Shown in pieces: positions 54,143 through 62,586 of a stretch of DNA of 64,000 nt. This stretch comes from Paraescarpia echinospica (Eukaryota > Annelida > Polychaeta > Sabellida > Siboglinidae): NCBI GenBank assembly GCA_020002185.1, contig CM034531.1:71426049-71490048 (forward strand), read 5' to 3'. The position numbers were made by a program, and so were the translations under genes. Under the pieces are notes generated by a model that ran no database searches, was not told the DNA's origin, and saw only the letters and a program-made list of their open reading frames with translations. Numbering within the stretch: position 1 is the first letter of the stretch; each line of letters starts with the position of its first letter.

Positions 54143-54766
54143 TTATACCTTGGGCTGGTACACGTACTGAACACCGTCGTCCGGAAAGATGGCCGTACGC
54201 AGACGCATGTCTTCGGGTGTGTCCTGTTTCAGATCGATCAGGAGATAACCGTACGGTAATGACGTGGCGTCTTTGAACGCTTCCTGTACAAACTTCAGGC
54301 GTCCCGGATACATCTGTCGTGCCAAGTGACCTATCTGCGACGCGTCACGAGGATTCTTGAAGACCACCATGTATTGTGCGTTCAGACTGATCGTGCGACT
54401 CTCCTTGTTTTTCGGAAAAAGGTTCTGCACGAGATAGAGAACGGAAGTGTTCTGATGATGACTCTTTTTCGTGAACAAGGTCGTGACCCTTTCATCCGTT
54501 TCCGCCATCAGATCGTCTATGACCACGAGGTTTCGCGTCGATGCATCGAAATCACCCTTCGGCAAGCCTTCCTCGAATCGCACCGAGTCGTTGTCTGTGG
54601 ACGCGTAGGCGTTCTGCCACTCTCCATAATACCACGTTGTCTTCTGTGGAGGCGGATCTATCATCTTTGCGGCGTGACGTAGAACACGCGTCACGAAGGT
54701 ACTCTTACCGCATCCCGTCGGACCCGCGACTATACAGGTGAAGGGATGTTTCCATCGTGTATCCAT
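54143..54766 (-). CDS. Packaging ATPase (FtsK/HerA-type, A32-like)
   Basis: A 207-aa P-loop ATPase with Walker A GPTGCGKST (15-23) at the very N-terminus after a short FTCIVA strand and Walker B NLVVIDDLM (79-87). A conserved Gln-Asn block (LVQNLFPKNKESRTISLNAQYMV split by structure) contains the sensor region. In Mavericks and related large DNA viruses this enzyme pumps genome DNA into preformed capsids. It sits in the late block. The start ATG is at 54,766 and no earlier ATG in frame would keep the P-loop position. Confidence 0.9.
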   Translation of the reverse strand: MDTRWKHPFTCIVAGPTGCGKSTFVTRVLRHAAKMIDPPPQKTTWYYGEWQNAYASTDNDSVRFEEGLPKGDFDASTRNLVVIDDLMAETDERVTTLFTKKSHHQNTSVLYLVQNLFPKNKESRTISLNAQYMVVFKNPRDASQIGHLARQMYPGRLKFVQEAFKDATSLPYGYLLIDLKQDTPEDMRLRTAIFPDDGVQYVYQPKV

Positions 54767-54783
54767 GATCGTTGCCGCGTCTT

Positions 54784-54948
54784 CTAGTAGTAGTAGGCGG
54801 TCGCGTTCTCTGTGACGTTAGATGATACGACTATACCTCCACCGCACGAAGAGCGAAGGGGAACGAACAAGAAGGTGTATAGGACGTACAGGTACACTCC
54901 GATCATTCCTACTATCGACACTCCTACGACCACTCGCGTCCGTGACAT
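54784..54948 (-). CDS. Tiny membrane protein ahead of the ATPase (54 aa)
   Basis: The frame begins MSRTRVVVGVSIVGMIG and holds one strong hydrophobic segment (about residues 6-30), a Gly/Cys turn and an SNVTENAT stretch with two possible N-glycosylation sites, ending in three tyrosines. It is the first open frame downstream of the promoter-like block at 55,038-55,086, and its stop is 18 bases before the ATPase start. Position and topology support a real late or virion membrane gene. No family is recognised. Confidence 0.5.
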   Translation of the reverse strand: MSRTRVVVGVSIVGMIGVYLYVLYTFLFVPLRSSCGGGIVVSSNVTENATAYYY

Positions 54949-55037
54949 GATGGTCTATGACGACCGATTGCGTGACATCTGTCTAAGTAACTTTTTTTTT
55001 GACTACTGTGTACCTACTAACCACGTGACAGCAAAGC

Positions 55038-55086
55038 GGCGCCTATAACCCCAACTAACGTAGGGGCGCATTTCCTCTTTGTGTCA
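55038..55086 (-). promoter_or_regulatory. Candidate late promoter block, copy 1
   Basis: On the minus strand AAAGAGGAAATGCGCC is followed about 20 bases later by GGCGCC. The same pair with similar spacing occurs at 59,853-59,899. This copy lies 90 bases upstream of the first late open frame and just after the PolB stop. Confidence 0.5.
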
Positions 55087-55125
55087 GTAGTGTTTCGGAG
55101 TAGACTTACAGCACGGCAATCGTCA

Positions 55126-58100
55126 TCACACGTCCACCGGTCCCGTTGTGACTCCGTCCTCGTGGACCACGCGCTTGGCGTAGAAGTAGGTCAAAGCCGC
55201 GCGTTCCTGCATGTACGTTAACACGGACGACTTATTCACCCGGAACCCACGGTTGTTTCCGCTTCCACTCCGTCGATTGGTGAGCACGTCCAGGAACGAC
55301 TGCTTGTCGATGGTGTTGAGTCGCTTGTTCAGACCCTTGGTGCTGTATTTATCGACCGTACCCGAACAATAGTAGGTCTTGCTGCACAGTCCCAGGAAAC
55401 AGTCGCCGGACCATTCGACCTTGAATAGTCCAGGTGTTCTCTTGTCGTACGCCTTGCGCACCTCGCAACACGTCTCGGTACCGCTCCACGGACGTCCGGT
55501 CAGTCGACAGAGCACGTACTCGCTTCGATGATCATCGCAACATTCGGACGGAAGCCATTCGGAGCGGTGACGAAAGTAGTCTTCGCGTAGTTCCGGGGTC
55601 ACGAGGTCATCGACGGACTCTCCTGCTAGAGCCAAATAGGCGCTGTCCGTATCGGTTTCGCAGTACTCGAACAGCGGAAGTTCCACGTACCTGACCATGA
55701 AGTCGTAGTAGAATTCCAACATGCGCAGTTTGGCCCACTGCAACACGAAGAATCCCACGTGTGTGGGCAGGGTGTATCTGACGGTGCGCTTGTGCATCTC
55801 TATCTCGTACGCATCGTCGGTCACGACGTCGAGTTGCCGGAAGCGACGATCGTTGATCGCCACAGATGCCCTCTTCTCCGTACAGTACCTGACTTCGCGG
55901 TGCCTATCGACGTTGGTTATAAATTTCCCATAGGAAGAATTCCCCAACAGTTTGTTGGTGTCTGCAATCATGGCCCTGTCAGGGTGGACGTCTCCTTCGC
56001 GACGCGCAGTGGACACCGCCTCACCGAATCGTCGGAAGCAGGCGATCGGTGTGTACTCAATGACCTGATAGACGTGAGTCACCTCGAGTCCGTGTTCCAG
56101 ATACCATCGCAAGAGAGGTGTCGCGAGCAAGATCTTATCTCCACGATAACTTCCGATGAGCATGCGACGCGGGGTTCTCATGATGTCGTGTTCTTCGGCG
56201 TATCGACGCATGTACGGTCCGAGATCATCGCGGGTCATGTGAATGTTCTTGAAGATGGGCTGCATCTCGGCAAAGTGCGCGCGCAATTCCTCCGGTACAC
56301 GAATGTCGCACTGAATCATACCGAAAACCCTGCCATTACGTACCCCTGTCAGGATCTCTTGTGACGTCATCTTCCATGGCACGTGGCGGCGGCGAAAGGA
56401 GACGTCCAGAAACAGTTTCACACACGCATCGCGTCTCGTGACCTTCCACTCGCATTCCCACATCTCGACGACCCTGACGAAGTGACGAAGGTAGGTCGTG
56501 TTCTTTCGGGTTTCGGCGAGGAGTTGAGTCATGGGTTTCCCGTTGATCTTGTTGACCTCAAGACCGGTGCACGGACATCCGTGATAGAAGCATCCGTGAA
56601 ACTGATAGGCCGTCTTTGTTTCACTGCACCAACCGTCCACCAGGAGTTTACCGATGCGCTTCTCTCGACCGTTGGACTGGTGACGTATGACGCGTCCCGT
56701 GCTTTCGGACTCCCACGACAACCATTCGGCGGCCATCTGTCCGGTGGGCTGTCCTGCTTCCGGTCGGAACTCCTTTTCTTCCCGTCGTCGCGTGTACCAT
56801 CCCGTCGGCATGTCCTGTGATAGAGACCACAAGTACAATGCATTCGCATCATATCCAACGATGGACTGACACGTTCGAGCCGCATCACCGTAATCGTTCC
56901 GACGTATCTTCGTGACCCCTTTCTCGTGATGTCTGGTGAAGATGAGCGAAGGTCCTCCGACGATGTTATCTCTGACCAGTTGATGGACATCCTTGTTCGT
57001 CTCGTTGAAGAGGGTGAAGAAGGTCTTCTCCGCTACATAGTTGAACAGGTGGGCCAAGGTCAAACCGGGTATACTGATGGCTTGTTTGAACATGTCGAGA
57101 CCGCGTTGTCGGTAGAAGGCAAACTGTTTGTCGATGGCCTCCAAGAACGGTACGACATCTCTGTTGTTGTACCAGACGAGAAAATCTCGCAAAGTCTTCA
57201 TGTCGTTGTCTCGCCACGCCTCTTGACAACGGGTATAGTCCTCGTCGGAAATACCTTCGTTCTTCAGTCGACTGAAAAAAGACTCTTTGGGAGGCAGAGC
57301 GGTGTCGTCGAGTCTCTCCAACCTGTCCATGTATTCGTACGGGAAGTGATCTTTCGTAACCTCGCAACCGTACGCTTTCAGATACTTATCGTACGAGAAT
57401 CCCGGGGCGATATAATGAGTCATATCGAGGAATTTCAGGTCATTCGTCGATAGACACATAAACGTGTTGCCGCGTTTGATCACGTGAAAGTCTCCAGGAC
57501 CCTCCTCCTCCTCCTCCTCCTCCTCCTCCTCCTCTCTTTCTTCCGATGTGGACAGGAAGTAGGATACCAGGAACTGTTTGATGACGTTCAGGTCGTACCT
57601 GCTCGAGTTGAATCCGATGACGGGCAACTGATGAAGCCAACCGTACAATTGACCCATGAGTGTCTTGTAGGGATTGGACGGTCGTCGCTTAGACTCGTTG
57701 TCTGCCGGTGCTTCCTCCACCGCTGCCGCCTCGTGTTCGTCCCAAGTCGCGATGGCTTCCGCGAGTTCTTGAAGGACCCTCTCGTAATCGTCTATCATGG
57801 CTTCGTAGGCAGCACTGCTCATAGACTGAAGGACGGACATCATGTCGGACACCAACTTGTCGCTATCACCATCGGTGATAAGACATTGCGCTTCTTCGAA
57901 TCCAGGCACGTTGCTCGCCAGTGACACGCTCAAGGGTACGTGACGAGACACCCAAAGAACCTTGTCGCTGTCCGACGGAAGGTGTGACGTATCGAACCAG
58001 GACTCGAAGTCGAAGGTAGCACGATAGGGGTAGTAGCGCAAGCACTCGGGAACATGAATGTTTTCGTCGTCCAAACGCTGGAAGACTGTCGGCGTCGGAC

Positions 58101-59514
58101 GGTATACACCACCAGGATAGATCTTTCGCGTGCCACCCATACACGTGCGCTCGTGTCTCTCTAGTTGGTACGCGTCTTTCCACAACGAGTCAGCGCATTT
58201 CCTGCAACGATAAGAGTGACAGTACATATTGATGTCTTGTATATAGGACAAATGTGTGTCGTACACATTGATGTACAAGGTTTCGGAATAATGACACAAT
58301 GAACGACGTACGAGCTCGGCAGTCGTCTTTCCGTCTTCTAGTTCCTTTGGTTCGATGAGGGTGTAGACGCACACGTTGATCTCAAAGGTGGTCTCGATCC
58401 GATAGAGGTCGTCCATCGTCACTCCCTCAAAGTCTTTCATAGACACTCCGTCTTCGTGGTCGTACTTCTCGTAGAGTACCTTCACAGTGGGTTCCAGGTA
58501 ACGTGGGTCACATCCCCGATGCAGAGCCAGACAACGGAAGAAACACAGATTGTCGGTGTACTTCTTGTTGTTGTTGACTTCTCTTTCCAGTCCGATGACG
58601 GCACGGTTCTTCTTGATGTACCTGGAAAGGGTGATGTCCGCGCATCCTATAGGATGCTGTACGATGTGATTGACGAAGAAGGTGACGTTCGTGACCGCCT
58701 CGCATACCCATTGACTGTTCGGACGTTGATTGATAGCCCACTGCAACACGTCTGTTTCTCGGATACGCTCTAGAAATGCATCAAAGTCTTCGGTGTTGGT
58801 AATCAGACACGGTTCATCGAGGTAACGTCCGCAACAGTTACATGACGAATGATAATACCGATGTCTATTGGTGATCTTGTTCCTCAGGACAAAACCGTAA
58901 CTAAGATTGGTCTTAAAGGCGTGTTTCTGTTGTTGAAACATGATCTTCAAGGATGGTTCTAGATGATTCGTGTCCGGTGTCGTCACCCTGTAATTGAAAA
59001 TTGATTGAACGGGGCCTCTGATCACGTGGCTTCTGATGGTCGACCAGTGGTCTCGAACGACATCTCGCAGATCACTAGACAGATGATCAGGCAAGGGGAG
59101 TTGCGAGGGAGGATGTATGGGATCGACGACATCGTCACGAGGTTGCTCTTCACGTCTTGTTCGCTTGGGTGGCTTCCTCCTCCTCTTCCTCGTGACTTCA
59201 TCTCGTCTTCTACATACCTTGATATGTTGTAACAAGTTGTCACGTCTCGCGAATTCACGTGCGCAAATCTCGCAGCGGTGGTTTTTCTCCACGGGTACCT
59301 TACCACATGACGTCTTCATGTGACGTAACAAGGTGTATCGTCTCGCGAAATCTTTTGAACATACCTGACATCGATGGGTGGTTCTTTTGGATTCAGCAGA
59401 TGGCGCCACTCGCGACGGTGACTGAAGGGATGAATGCCTTTGCTGGATGTGACTTTGCAAATCGTCGTATGTATCGCTGACGATACCACAGTGACGACAA
59501 ACGTGCTTCTTCAT
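55126..59514 (-). CDS. Protein-primed-type DNA polymerase B with N-terminal zinc fingers and OTU-like region
   Basis: A 1,462-aa replicative polymerase. Three N-terminal C2H2/C2HC fingers (6-27, 49-70, 81-101) are followed by an OTU-like segment (DNLCFFRCLALH 321-332 with a partner His near 421) and another finger (437-458). The 3'-5' exonuclease shows FDFES (501-505), GFNSSRYD (634-641) and YNNRDV (782-787). Polymerase motifs are A (GYDANALYLWSL 887-898), B (NKLLGNSSYGKF 1187-1198) and C (TDTDS 1287-1291). An insert with FHGCFYHGCPC (972-982) is typical of Maverick PolB. It copies the linear element DNA, presumably from a terminal protein primer. A Glu tract (about 658-671), encoded by a CTC microsatellite at about 57,503-57,534, interrupts the exonuclease region and is likely variable. 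All catalytic residues are present. A TATA-like box lies about 50 bases upstream. Confidence 0.95.
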   Translation of the reverse strand: MKKHVCRHCGIVSDTYDDLQSHIQQRHSSLQSPSRVAPSAESKRTTHRCQVCSKDFARRYTLLRHMKTSCGKVPVEKNHRCEICAREFARRDNLLQHIKVCRRRDEVTRKRRRKPPKRTRREEQPRDDVVDPIHPPSQLPLPDHLSSDLRDVVRDHWSTIRSHVIRGPVQSIFNYRVTTPDTNHLEPSLKIMFQQQKHAFKTNLSYGFVLRNKITNRHRYYHSSCNCCGRYLDEPCLITNTEDFDAFLERIRETDVLQWAINQRPNSQWVCEAVTNVTFFVNHIVQHPIGCADITLSRYIKKNRAVIGLEREVNNNKKYTDNLCFFRCLALHRGCDPRYLEPTVKVLYEKYDHEDGVSMKDFEGVTMDDLYRIETTFEINVCVYTLIEPKELEDGKTTAELVRRSLCHYSETLYINVYDTHLSYIQDINMYCHSYRCRKCADSLWKDAYQLERHERTCMGGTRKIYPGGVYRPTPTVFQRLDDENIHVPECLRYYPYRATFDFESWFDTSHLPSDSDKVLWVSRHVPLSVSLASNVPGFEEAQCLITDGDSDKLVSDMMSVLQSMSSAAYEAMIDDYERVLQELAEAIATWDEHEAAAVEEAPADNESKRRPSNPYKTLMGQLYGWLHQLPVIGFNSSRYDLNVIKQFLVSYFLSTSEEREEEEEEEEEEEGPGDFHVIKRGNTFMCLSTNDLKFLDMTHYIAPGFSYDKYLKAYGCEVTKDHFPYEYMDRLERLDDTALPPKESFFSRLKNEGISDEDYTRCQEAWRDNDMKTLRDFLVWYNNRDVVPFLEAIDKQFAFYRQRGLDMFKQAISIPGLTLAHLFNYVAEKTFFTLFNETNKDVHQLVRDNIVGGPSLIFTRHHEKGVTKIRRNDYGDAARTCQSIVGYDANALYLWSLSQDMPTGWYTRRREEKEFRPEAGQPTGQMAAEWLSWESESTGRVIRHQSNGREKRIGKLLVDGWCSETKTAYQFHGCFYHGCPCTGLEVNKINGKPMTQLLAETRKNTTYLRHFVRVVEMWECEWKVTRRDACVKLFLDVSFRRRHVPWKMTSQEILTGVRNGRVFGMIQCDIRVPEELRAHFAEMQPIFKNIHMTRDDLGPYMRRYAEEHDIMRTPRRMLIGSYRGDKILLATPLLRWYLEHGLEVTHVYQVIEYTPIACFRRFGEAVSTARREGDVHPDRAMIADTNKLLGNSSYGKFITNVDRHREVRYCTEKRASVAINDRRFRQLDVVTDDAYEIEMHKRTVRYTLPTHVGFFVLQWAKLRMLEFYYDFMVRYVELPLFEYCETDTDSAYLALAGESVDDLVTPELREDYFRHRSEWLPSECCDDHRSEYVLCRLTGRPWSGTETCCEVRKAYDKRTPGLFKVEWSGDCFLGLCSKTYYCSGTVDKYSTKGLNKRLNTIDKQSFLDVLTNRRSGSGNNRGFRVNKSSVLTYMQERAALTYFYAKRVVHEDGVTTGPVDV

Positions 59515-59563
59515 GACATCGCGTCCACCTACAACTGAAGGACGAAGGATGCTTGTCTATTTC

Positions 59564-59570
59564 TATATAA
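59564..59570 (-). promoter_or_regulatory. TATA-like box upstream of PolB
   Basis: Minus-strand TATATAG lies about 50 bases upstream of the PolB ATG. A second TATATAG occurs at about 59,614-59,620. Confidence 0.4.
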
Positions 59571-59753
59571 TCATACGTGGTGATGGTGGTGGTGGTGGTG
59601 GTGTAAAGATTGACTATATAGGGGACACTATGTGATAACGTGGGCTACGTATAAATCGATGTGTGTGTGTGTGTGCGCGCACGTCGTATACCAGCAAAGT
59701 CACTCTTTGAAACGAAAGAACAACGGACACCCAAGAAGACTAGTAATATACCT

Positions 59754-59759
59754 TTTATT
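59754..59759 (-). terminator. Polyadenylation signal of the early minus-strand genes
   Basis: Minus-strand AATAAA lies about 155 bases after the stop at 59,914. The context (ACAAGCGTAAT shortly before it) resembles the late polyA region at 48,115. Confidence 0.55.
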
Positions 59760-59804
59760 TCTCTCTAAAGATTACACAAGCGTAATGAAATTCAAAAATC
59801 GAAA

Positions 59805-59838
<34 letters not shown>

Positions 59839-59852
59839 GGTTACTATGACGA

Positions 59853-59899
59853 GGCGCCACTAACCTCAAACAACATTGTAGAGGTGCATTTCCTCTTTT
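59853..59899 (-). promoter_or_regulatory. Candidate promoter block, copy 2 (upstream of PolB)
   Basis: Minus-strand AAAAGAGGAAATGCACC is followed by GGCGCC, with 33-base spacing against 30 in copy 1. It is about 340 bases upstream of the PolB ATG. A (CTA)n microsatellite lies just downstream. Confidence 0.5.
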
Positions 59900-59913
59900 G
59901 TCATAGAACACAA

Positions 59914-60567
59914 CTAATTTTCAAATTGAACATGACTATAATGTTCTCTATGGATACTAGATACGACAGCGTCGATATGTTCGTCCCGAGTTATGTTTCG
60001 GGCAATGTCAAAGCAGCAGTGTCGCACCGCTTCCCTCGCAGTAGTCGACGTCGACGTCGACGAATACAATGCGTTAGCCAAGTGAGCTATATTGTTCTGT
60101 AGAGATGCTAGAGCAACGAAAGGCTCTCTATAGCCTAATGGCATGCAGTCCAGAAAGGTCGCCCATATTAATAGTCCATGGGGCGACATGTCAAATATAG
60201 ATTTACTCGACTGAAGTTGTTCGTATTCTGACGGCGACGACGGTGATGATGTGTCGTCGTCGTCGTCAACGCAGGTCATCTCTAAAGACAAGTCAGCAGG
60301 AGATGCATCGAGGGTGACGTTATCGCATGTCATATCGAATGTCGTCGTCGTTGTCGTCGGTGACGTCGTATGAGGACGCTGCTGACGACGCTCATGGAGT
60401 ACTTCGAGAAGGCGACGCCGCAAGGGCACCTCGACACGCCTTCGATGACAGATCTTTTTTTTTGGCGCCCATGTAATGTGCTTTTGTGTATCGACGTCAT
60501 CATCATCATCGGTGTCGTCGTTGTCATCCGTATAAACACGACGTATACGACCTAATTCACCGTCATC
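59914..60567 (-). CDS. Early protein, 3' exon of a probable spliced gene (217 codons in this exon)
   Basis: The frame is open from 60,567 to the stop at 59,914 but has no suitable ATG at its 5' side. Instead, a pyrimidine-rich acceptor (TTTTATTGTGTTTAATAG) ends at 60,568. The product is acidic then basic at its N-terminus (DDNDDTDDDDD, then WAPKKK and RRRVEVPLRRRL). It has a Thr/Ser/Asp-rich middle with two MTC motifs beside acidic runs, and a helical C-terminal half. A fitting first exon is 62,003-61,947, which ends in the donor ACG|GTAAGT in matching phase 0. I do not recognise the family. The MTC-plus-acidic arrangement loosely recalls Rb-binding early proteins but lacks the Leu. Confidence 0.5.
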   Translation of the reverse strand, partial: DDGELGRIRRVYTDDNDDTDDDDDVDTQKHITWAPKKKICHRRRVEVPLRRRLLEVLHERRQQRPHTTSPTTTTTTFDMTCDNVTLDASPADLSLEMTCVDDDDDTSSPSSPSEYEQLQSSKSIFDMSPHGLLIWATFLDCMPLGYREPFVALASLQNNIAHLANALYSSTSTSTTAREAVRHCCFDIARNITRDEHIDAVVSSIHREHYSHVQFEN

Positions 60568-60640
60568 CTATTAAACACAATAAAACAGAACAAGGTTATA
60601 TGATGATGAGTGTAAGTGACAGTTTCGTTAGACACCTTTG

Positions 60641-61441
60641 TTAATTAAGGTCAGACGTCAGTGCTATACCACAAGTGCGCAGGATGGCTTCGACACGTGG
60701 TATAGTATCATGTGTCCACGACGGAAAGTCCACTTTATATCGCATATGTCTCACTGTCCACCTCAAAGTGTCATAGATCAACTCACTGCTCACTCTGTAC
60801 AAGTCAACGTCTTGATCTTCGAAGGTACGGTCCAGTCTGTTGATTACACGCCGAATACAGGCGTTGGCTGCAGTTGAGTACAACAGGTACAAGTCCCTCA
60901 TTTCCGCTGTGAGCTCGTCTTCTTGTTTTTTGAGACTAGCTCTCGCCGGCACCTCCTTACCTTCATTCAGCAAGGATATACCTCGCTCACGTAGAGTCTC
61001 TTTCACTCGTGGGATGGAATAGTCACCCCACTCCGGTGTATGCGATGCATATCCGATTTGGTCCACTGCCTCATTCAGTGCATTCAGGATTTTGCTCTGA
61101 TCCAGGGTGTACAGTGACATACAAAGGCCTTCGTGTTCACGAAACAGTGACTTGGACGCGTAGAGCACGCAGGCGTTGGAGATAGTCGCTATAAATACAT
61201 CTTCGTCTATCATTTCCTCCGATCGTTTTTGAATGGCATTGATCTTCTCTACACTCTCCCGTAAATCGCTACTACAGTGAACAACATCATCATCGTCGTC
61301 ATCACTACTCCATCTACACGACCCACAAAAAAATTCACTTGCCTCATCATCGCTGACATCCGAGTAACTCAGATGTCTTTTCAACGTTTGAGATCCCTCG
61401 GGCGACGATGATTTGACATGCTGATAGGTCTCGTCGTCCAT
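60641..61441 (-). CDS. Early protein with internally duplicated domain, 266 aa, function unknown
   Basis: An acidic, Ser-rich N-terminus (1-60) includes CGSC and a six-Asp run. Two copies of an approximately 80-aa helical module follow (about 78-157 and 180-262). Both end in the pattern W-x-(D/H)-x-IPRV-x2-LR-x2-GI-x-L and share Ala/Cys/Tyr positions earlier. The copies have diverged, so the duplication is old. The gene lies within the proposed intron of the neighbouring spliced gene. No family recognised; expression with the early block is inferred from position. Confidence 0.7.
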   Translation of the reverse strand: MDDETYQHVKSSSPEGSQTLKRHLSYSDVSDDEASEFFCGSCRWSSDDDDDDVVHCSSDLRESVEKINAIQKRSEEMIDEDVFIATISNACVLYASKSLFREHEGLCMSLYTLDQSKILNALNEAVDQIGYASHTPEWGDYSIPRVKETLRERGISLLNEGKEVPARASLKKQEDELTAEMRDLYLLYSTAANACIRRVINRLDRTFEDQDVDLYRVSSELIYDTLRWTVRHMRYKVDFPSWTHDTIPRVEAILRTCGIALTSDLN

Positions 61442-61514
61442 ACAGTCGGACAGGTATTCAAACTACAACATATGAAATTACAACCTGGTTATTTCCGGTG
61501 ACACCTTGCCACAG

Positions 61515-62003
61515 TTACTGTTCAATCACTTCCAGTGCTGTCACGGAATAGTTCACGTAACAGCCTTTTGATGACTTTTTGATAGTCACCCTTACCTGTT
61601 TGCCGAACAGGACGCTCACTACACCATAACGCTCTTCGTCTGTTTTCAGTGACATATAGTCATTGGCCGACAGTCCTATAACCCGCTGGGTTAGGACGTC
61701 AAAAGCTGTGACCCACAATTCAACGCCTTTTCGATCACCCAACAATACACCCATACAGTATTTATATACAGACGCACCCTTCTGTCGACCGTGGACCGGA
61801 CATGTCATGACGGTGTGATGACCTTTCGTTTCAAACAAAACTTTGCGGGTACACTGACGACAAGACGCGTAACATACATATTTCGAATTCAGAGCGCATG
61901 TTACAATATTCAGAGGTCTATCGAACACGTAGCAACCATCACTTACCGTTTCGAGACCTGTCAGATCGATCGCGTTGTTGGAGGTTCCCTTAGCGGTCGC
62001 CAT
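61515..62003 (-). CDS. RPA-like single-stranded-DNA-binding protein (OB fold with zinc ribbon)
   Basis: A 162-aa protein resembling the C-terminal DNA-binding OB fold of RPA70. A zinc ribbon C-x2-C (48, 51) and C-x2-H (68, 71) is inserted in the fold, followed by YKYCMGVLLGDRKGVELWVTAFD and VIGLSANDYMSL, which match the RPA pattern of strand, aromatic and 'G-SA-x-L' helix. It may coat DNA during element replication with PolB. The Kozak context of the ATG (CAACATGGC) is good. A strong internal donor (ACG|GTAAGT at 61,946) allows splicing out of this frame into the exon at 60,567. It is the first gene on the left side of the divergent control region. Confidence 0.65.
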   Translation of the reverse strand: MATAKGTSNNAIDLTGLETVSDGCYVFDRPLNIVTCALNSKYVCYASCRQCTRKVLFETKGHHTVMTCPVHGRQKGASVYKYCMGVLLGDRKGVELWVTAFDVLTQRVIGLSANDYMSLKTDEERYGVVSVLFGKQVRVTIKKSSKGCYVNYSVTALEVIEQ

Positions 62004-62586
62004 GTTGTTGCCGAGTCACGAAGAATGCTTGAAGAGAAATCGACGGTTGAGAGCAAGAGTTGGTTATGTTTTCTACAATTTACCCTGGGTTTACATACAC
62101 AGAAAGTGCCTCGGTTAGCAGTCTTGTGACTGTTAGTCAGGAGGGCGTTAAAGATAAAGCTGTCAATCAACTATCTTGTGACTGTTAGTCAGAGCGTTAA
62201 AGAAAAAGCTGTCAATCAACTATTTTACAGAGCAAACAAAGAAAAATATCCAGTCATCAGTCTTGTGACTGCAACAGGATACTAGGTAGACGATAAGACT
62301 CCTGCAGGATTCTTACGGTGCATATCCTGTCTTTAATAAGATGCCAGGATGTTGGCATCTATTTTTACGGACTAGTTTAGCGAACACAAAGAAAAGACAG
62401 GACGTGTAAACAGATGGCTCGTTAAAAACAGGAAGACTAATCCGAGACGGGACGTCACAAGACACCACCTCGTTTACAAACGTATAATTAGACGCCTCAT
62501 TATGATGCGGGAAGTTGACTGGCTGTCTTGAAAGTTCGTGTGTTAACTTTTCAATTCATTTCATAACAATAACAACAACAAGAAAG
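62004..62586. promoter_or_regulatory. Divergent early control region with repeats
   Basis: This 583-base gap separates the minus-strand early genes from the plus-strand spliced gene. TCTTGTGACTGTTAGTCAG and GCGTTAAAGA plus AAAGCTGTCAATCAACTA occur twice in tandem (about 62,122-62,172 and 62,173-62,223), with a third partial TCTTGTGACTG at 62,261. CACAAGACACC and CGTTAAA...ACAGGA motifs at 62,410-62,480 recur inside intron 2 of the spliced gene (63,236-63,335). It is likely a shared promoter or enhancer. Confidence 0.5.

Noticed and set aside
55759..57924. Several 145-201 codon plus-strand frames
   Set aside because: They are antisense shadows of PolB. The Leu run at 57,484 is the reverse of the Glu tract.
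59914..60429. 171-aa protein starting at a GTG
   Set aside because: A GTG start is unlikely in an animal element. A splice acceptor at 60,568 explains the open frame better.
60023..60430. Full LxCxE motif in the 217-codon early exon
   Set aside because: The two MTC sites next to acidic runs lack the required Leu and proper Glu spacing, so only a loose resemblance remains.
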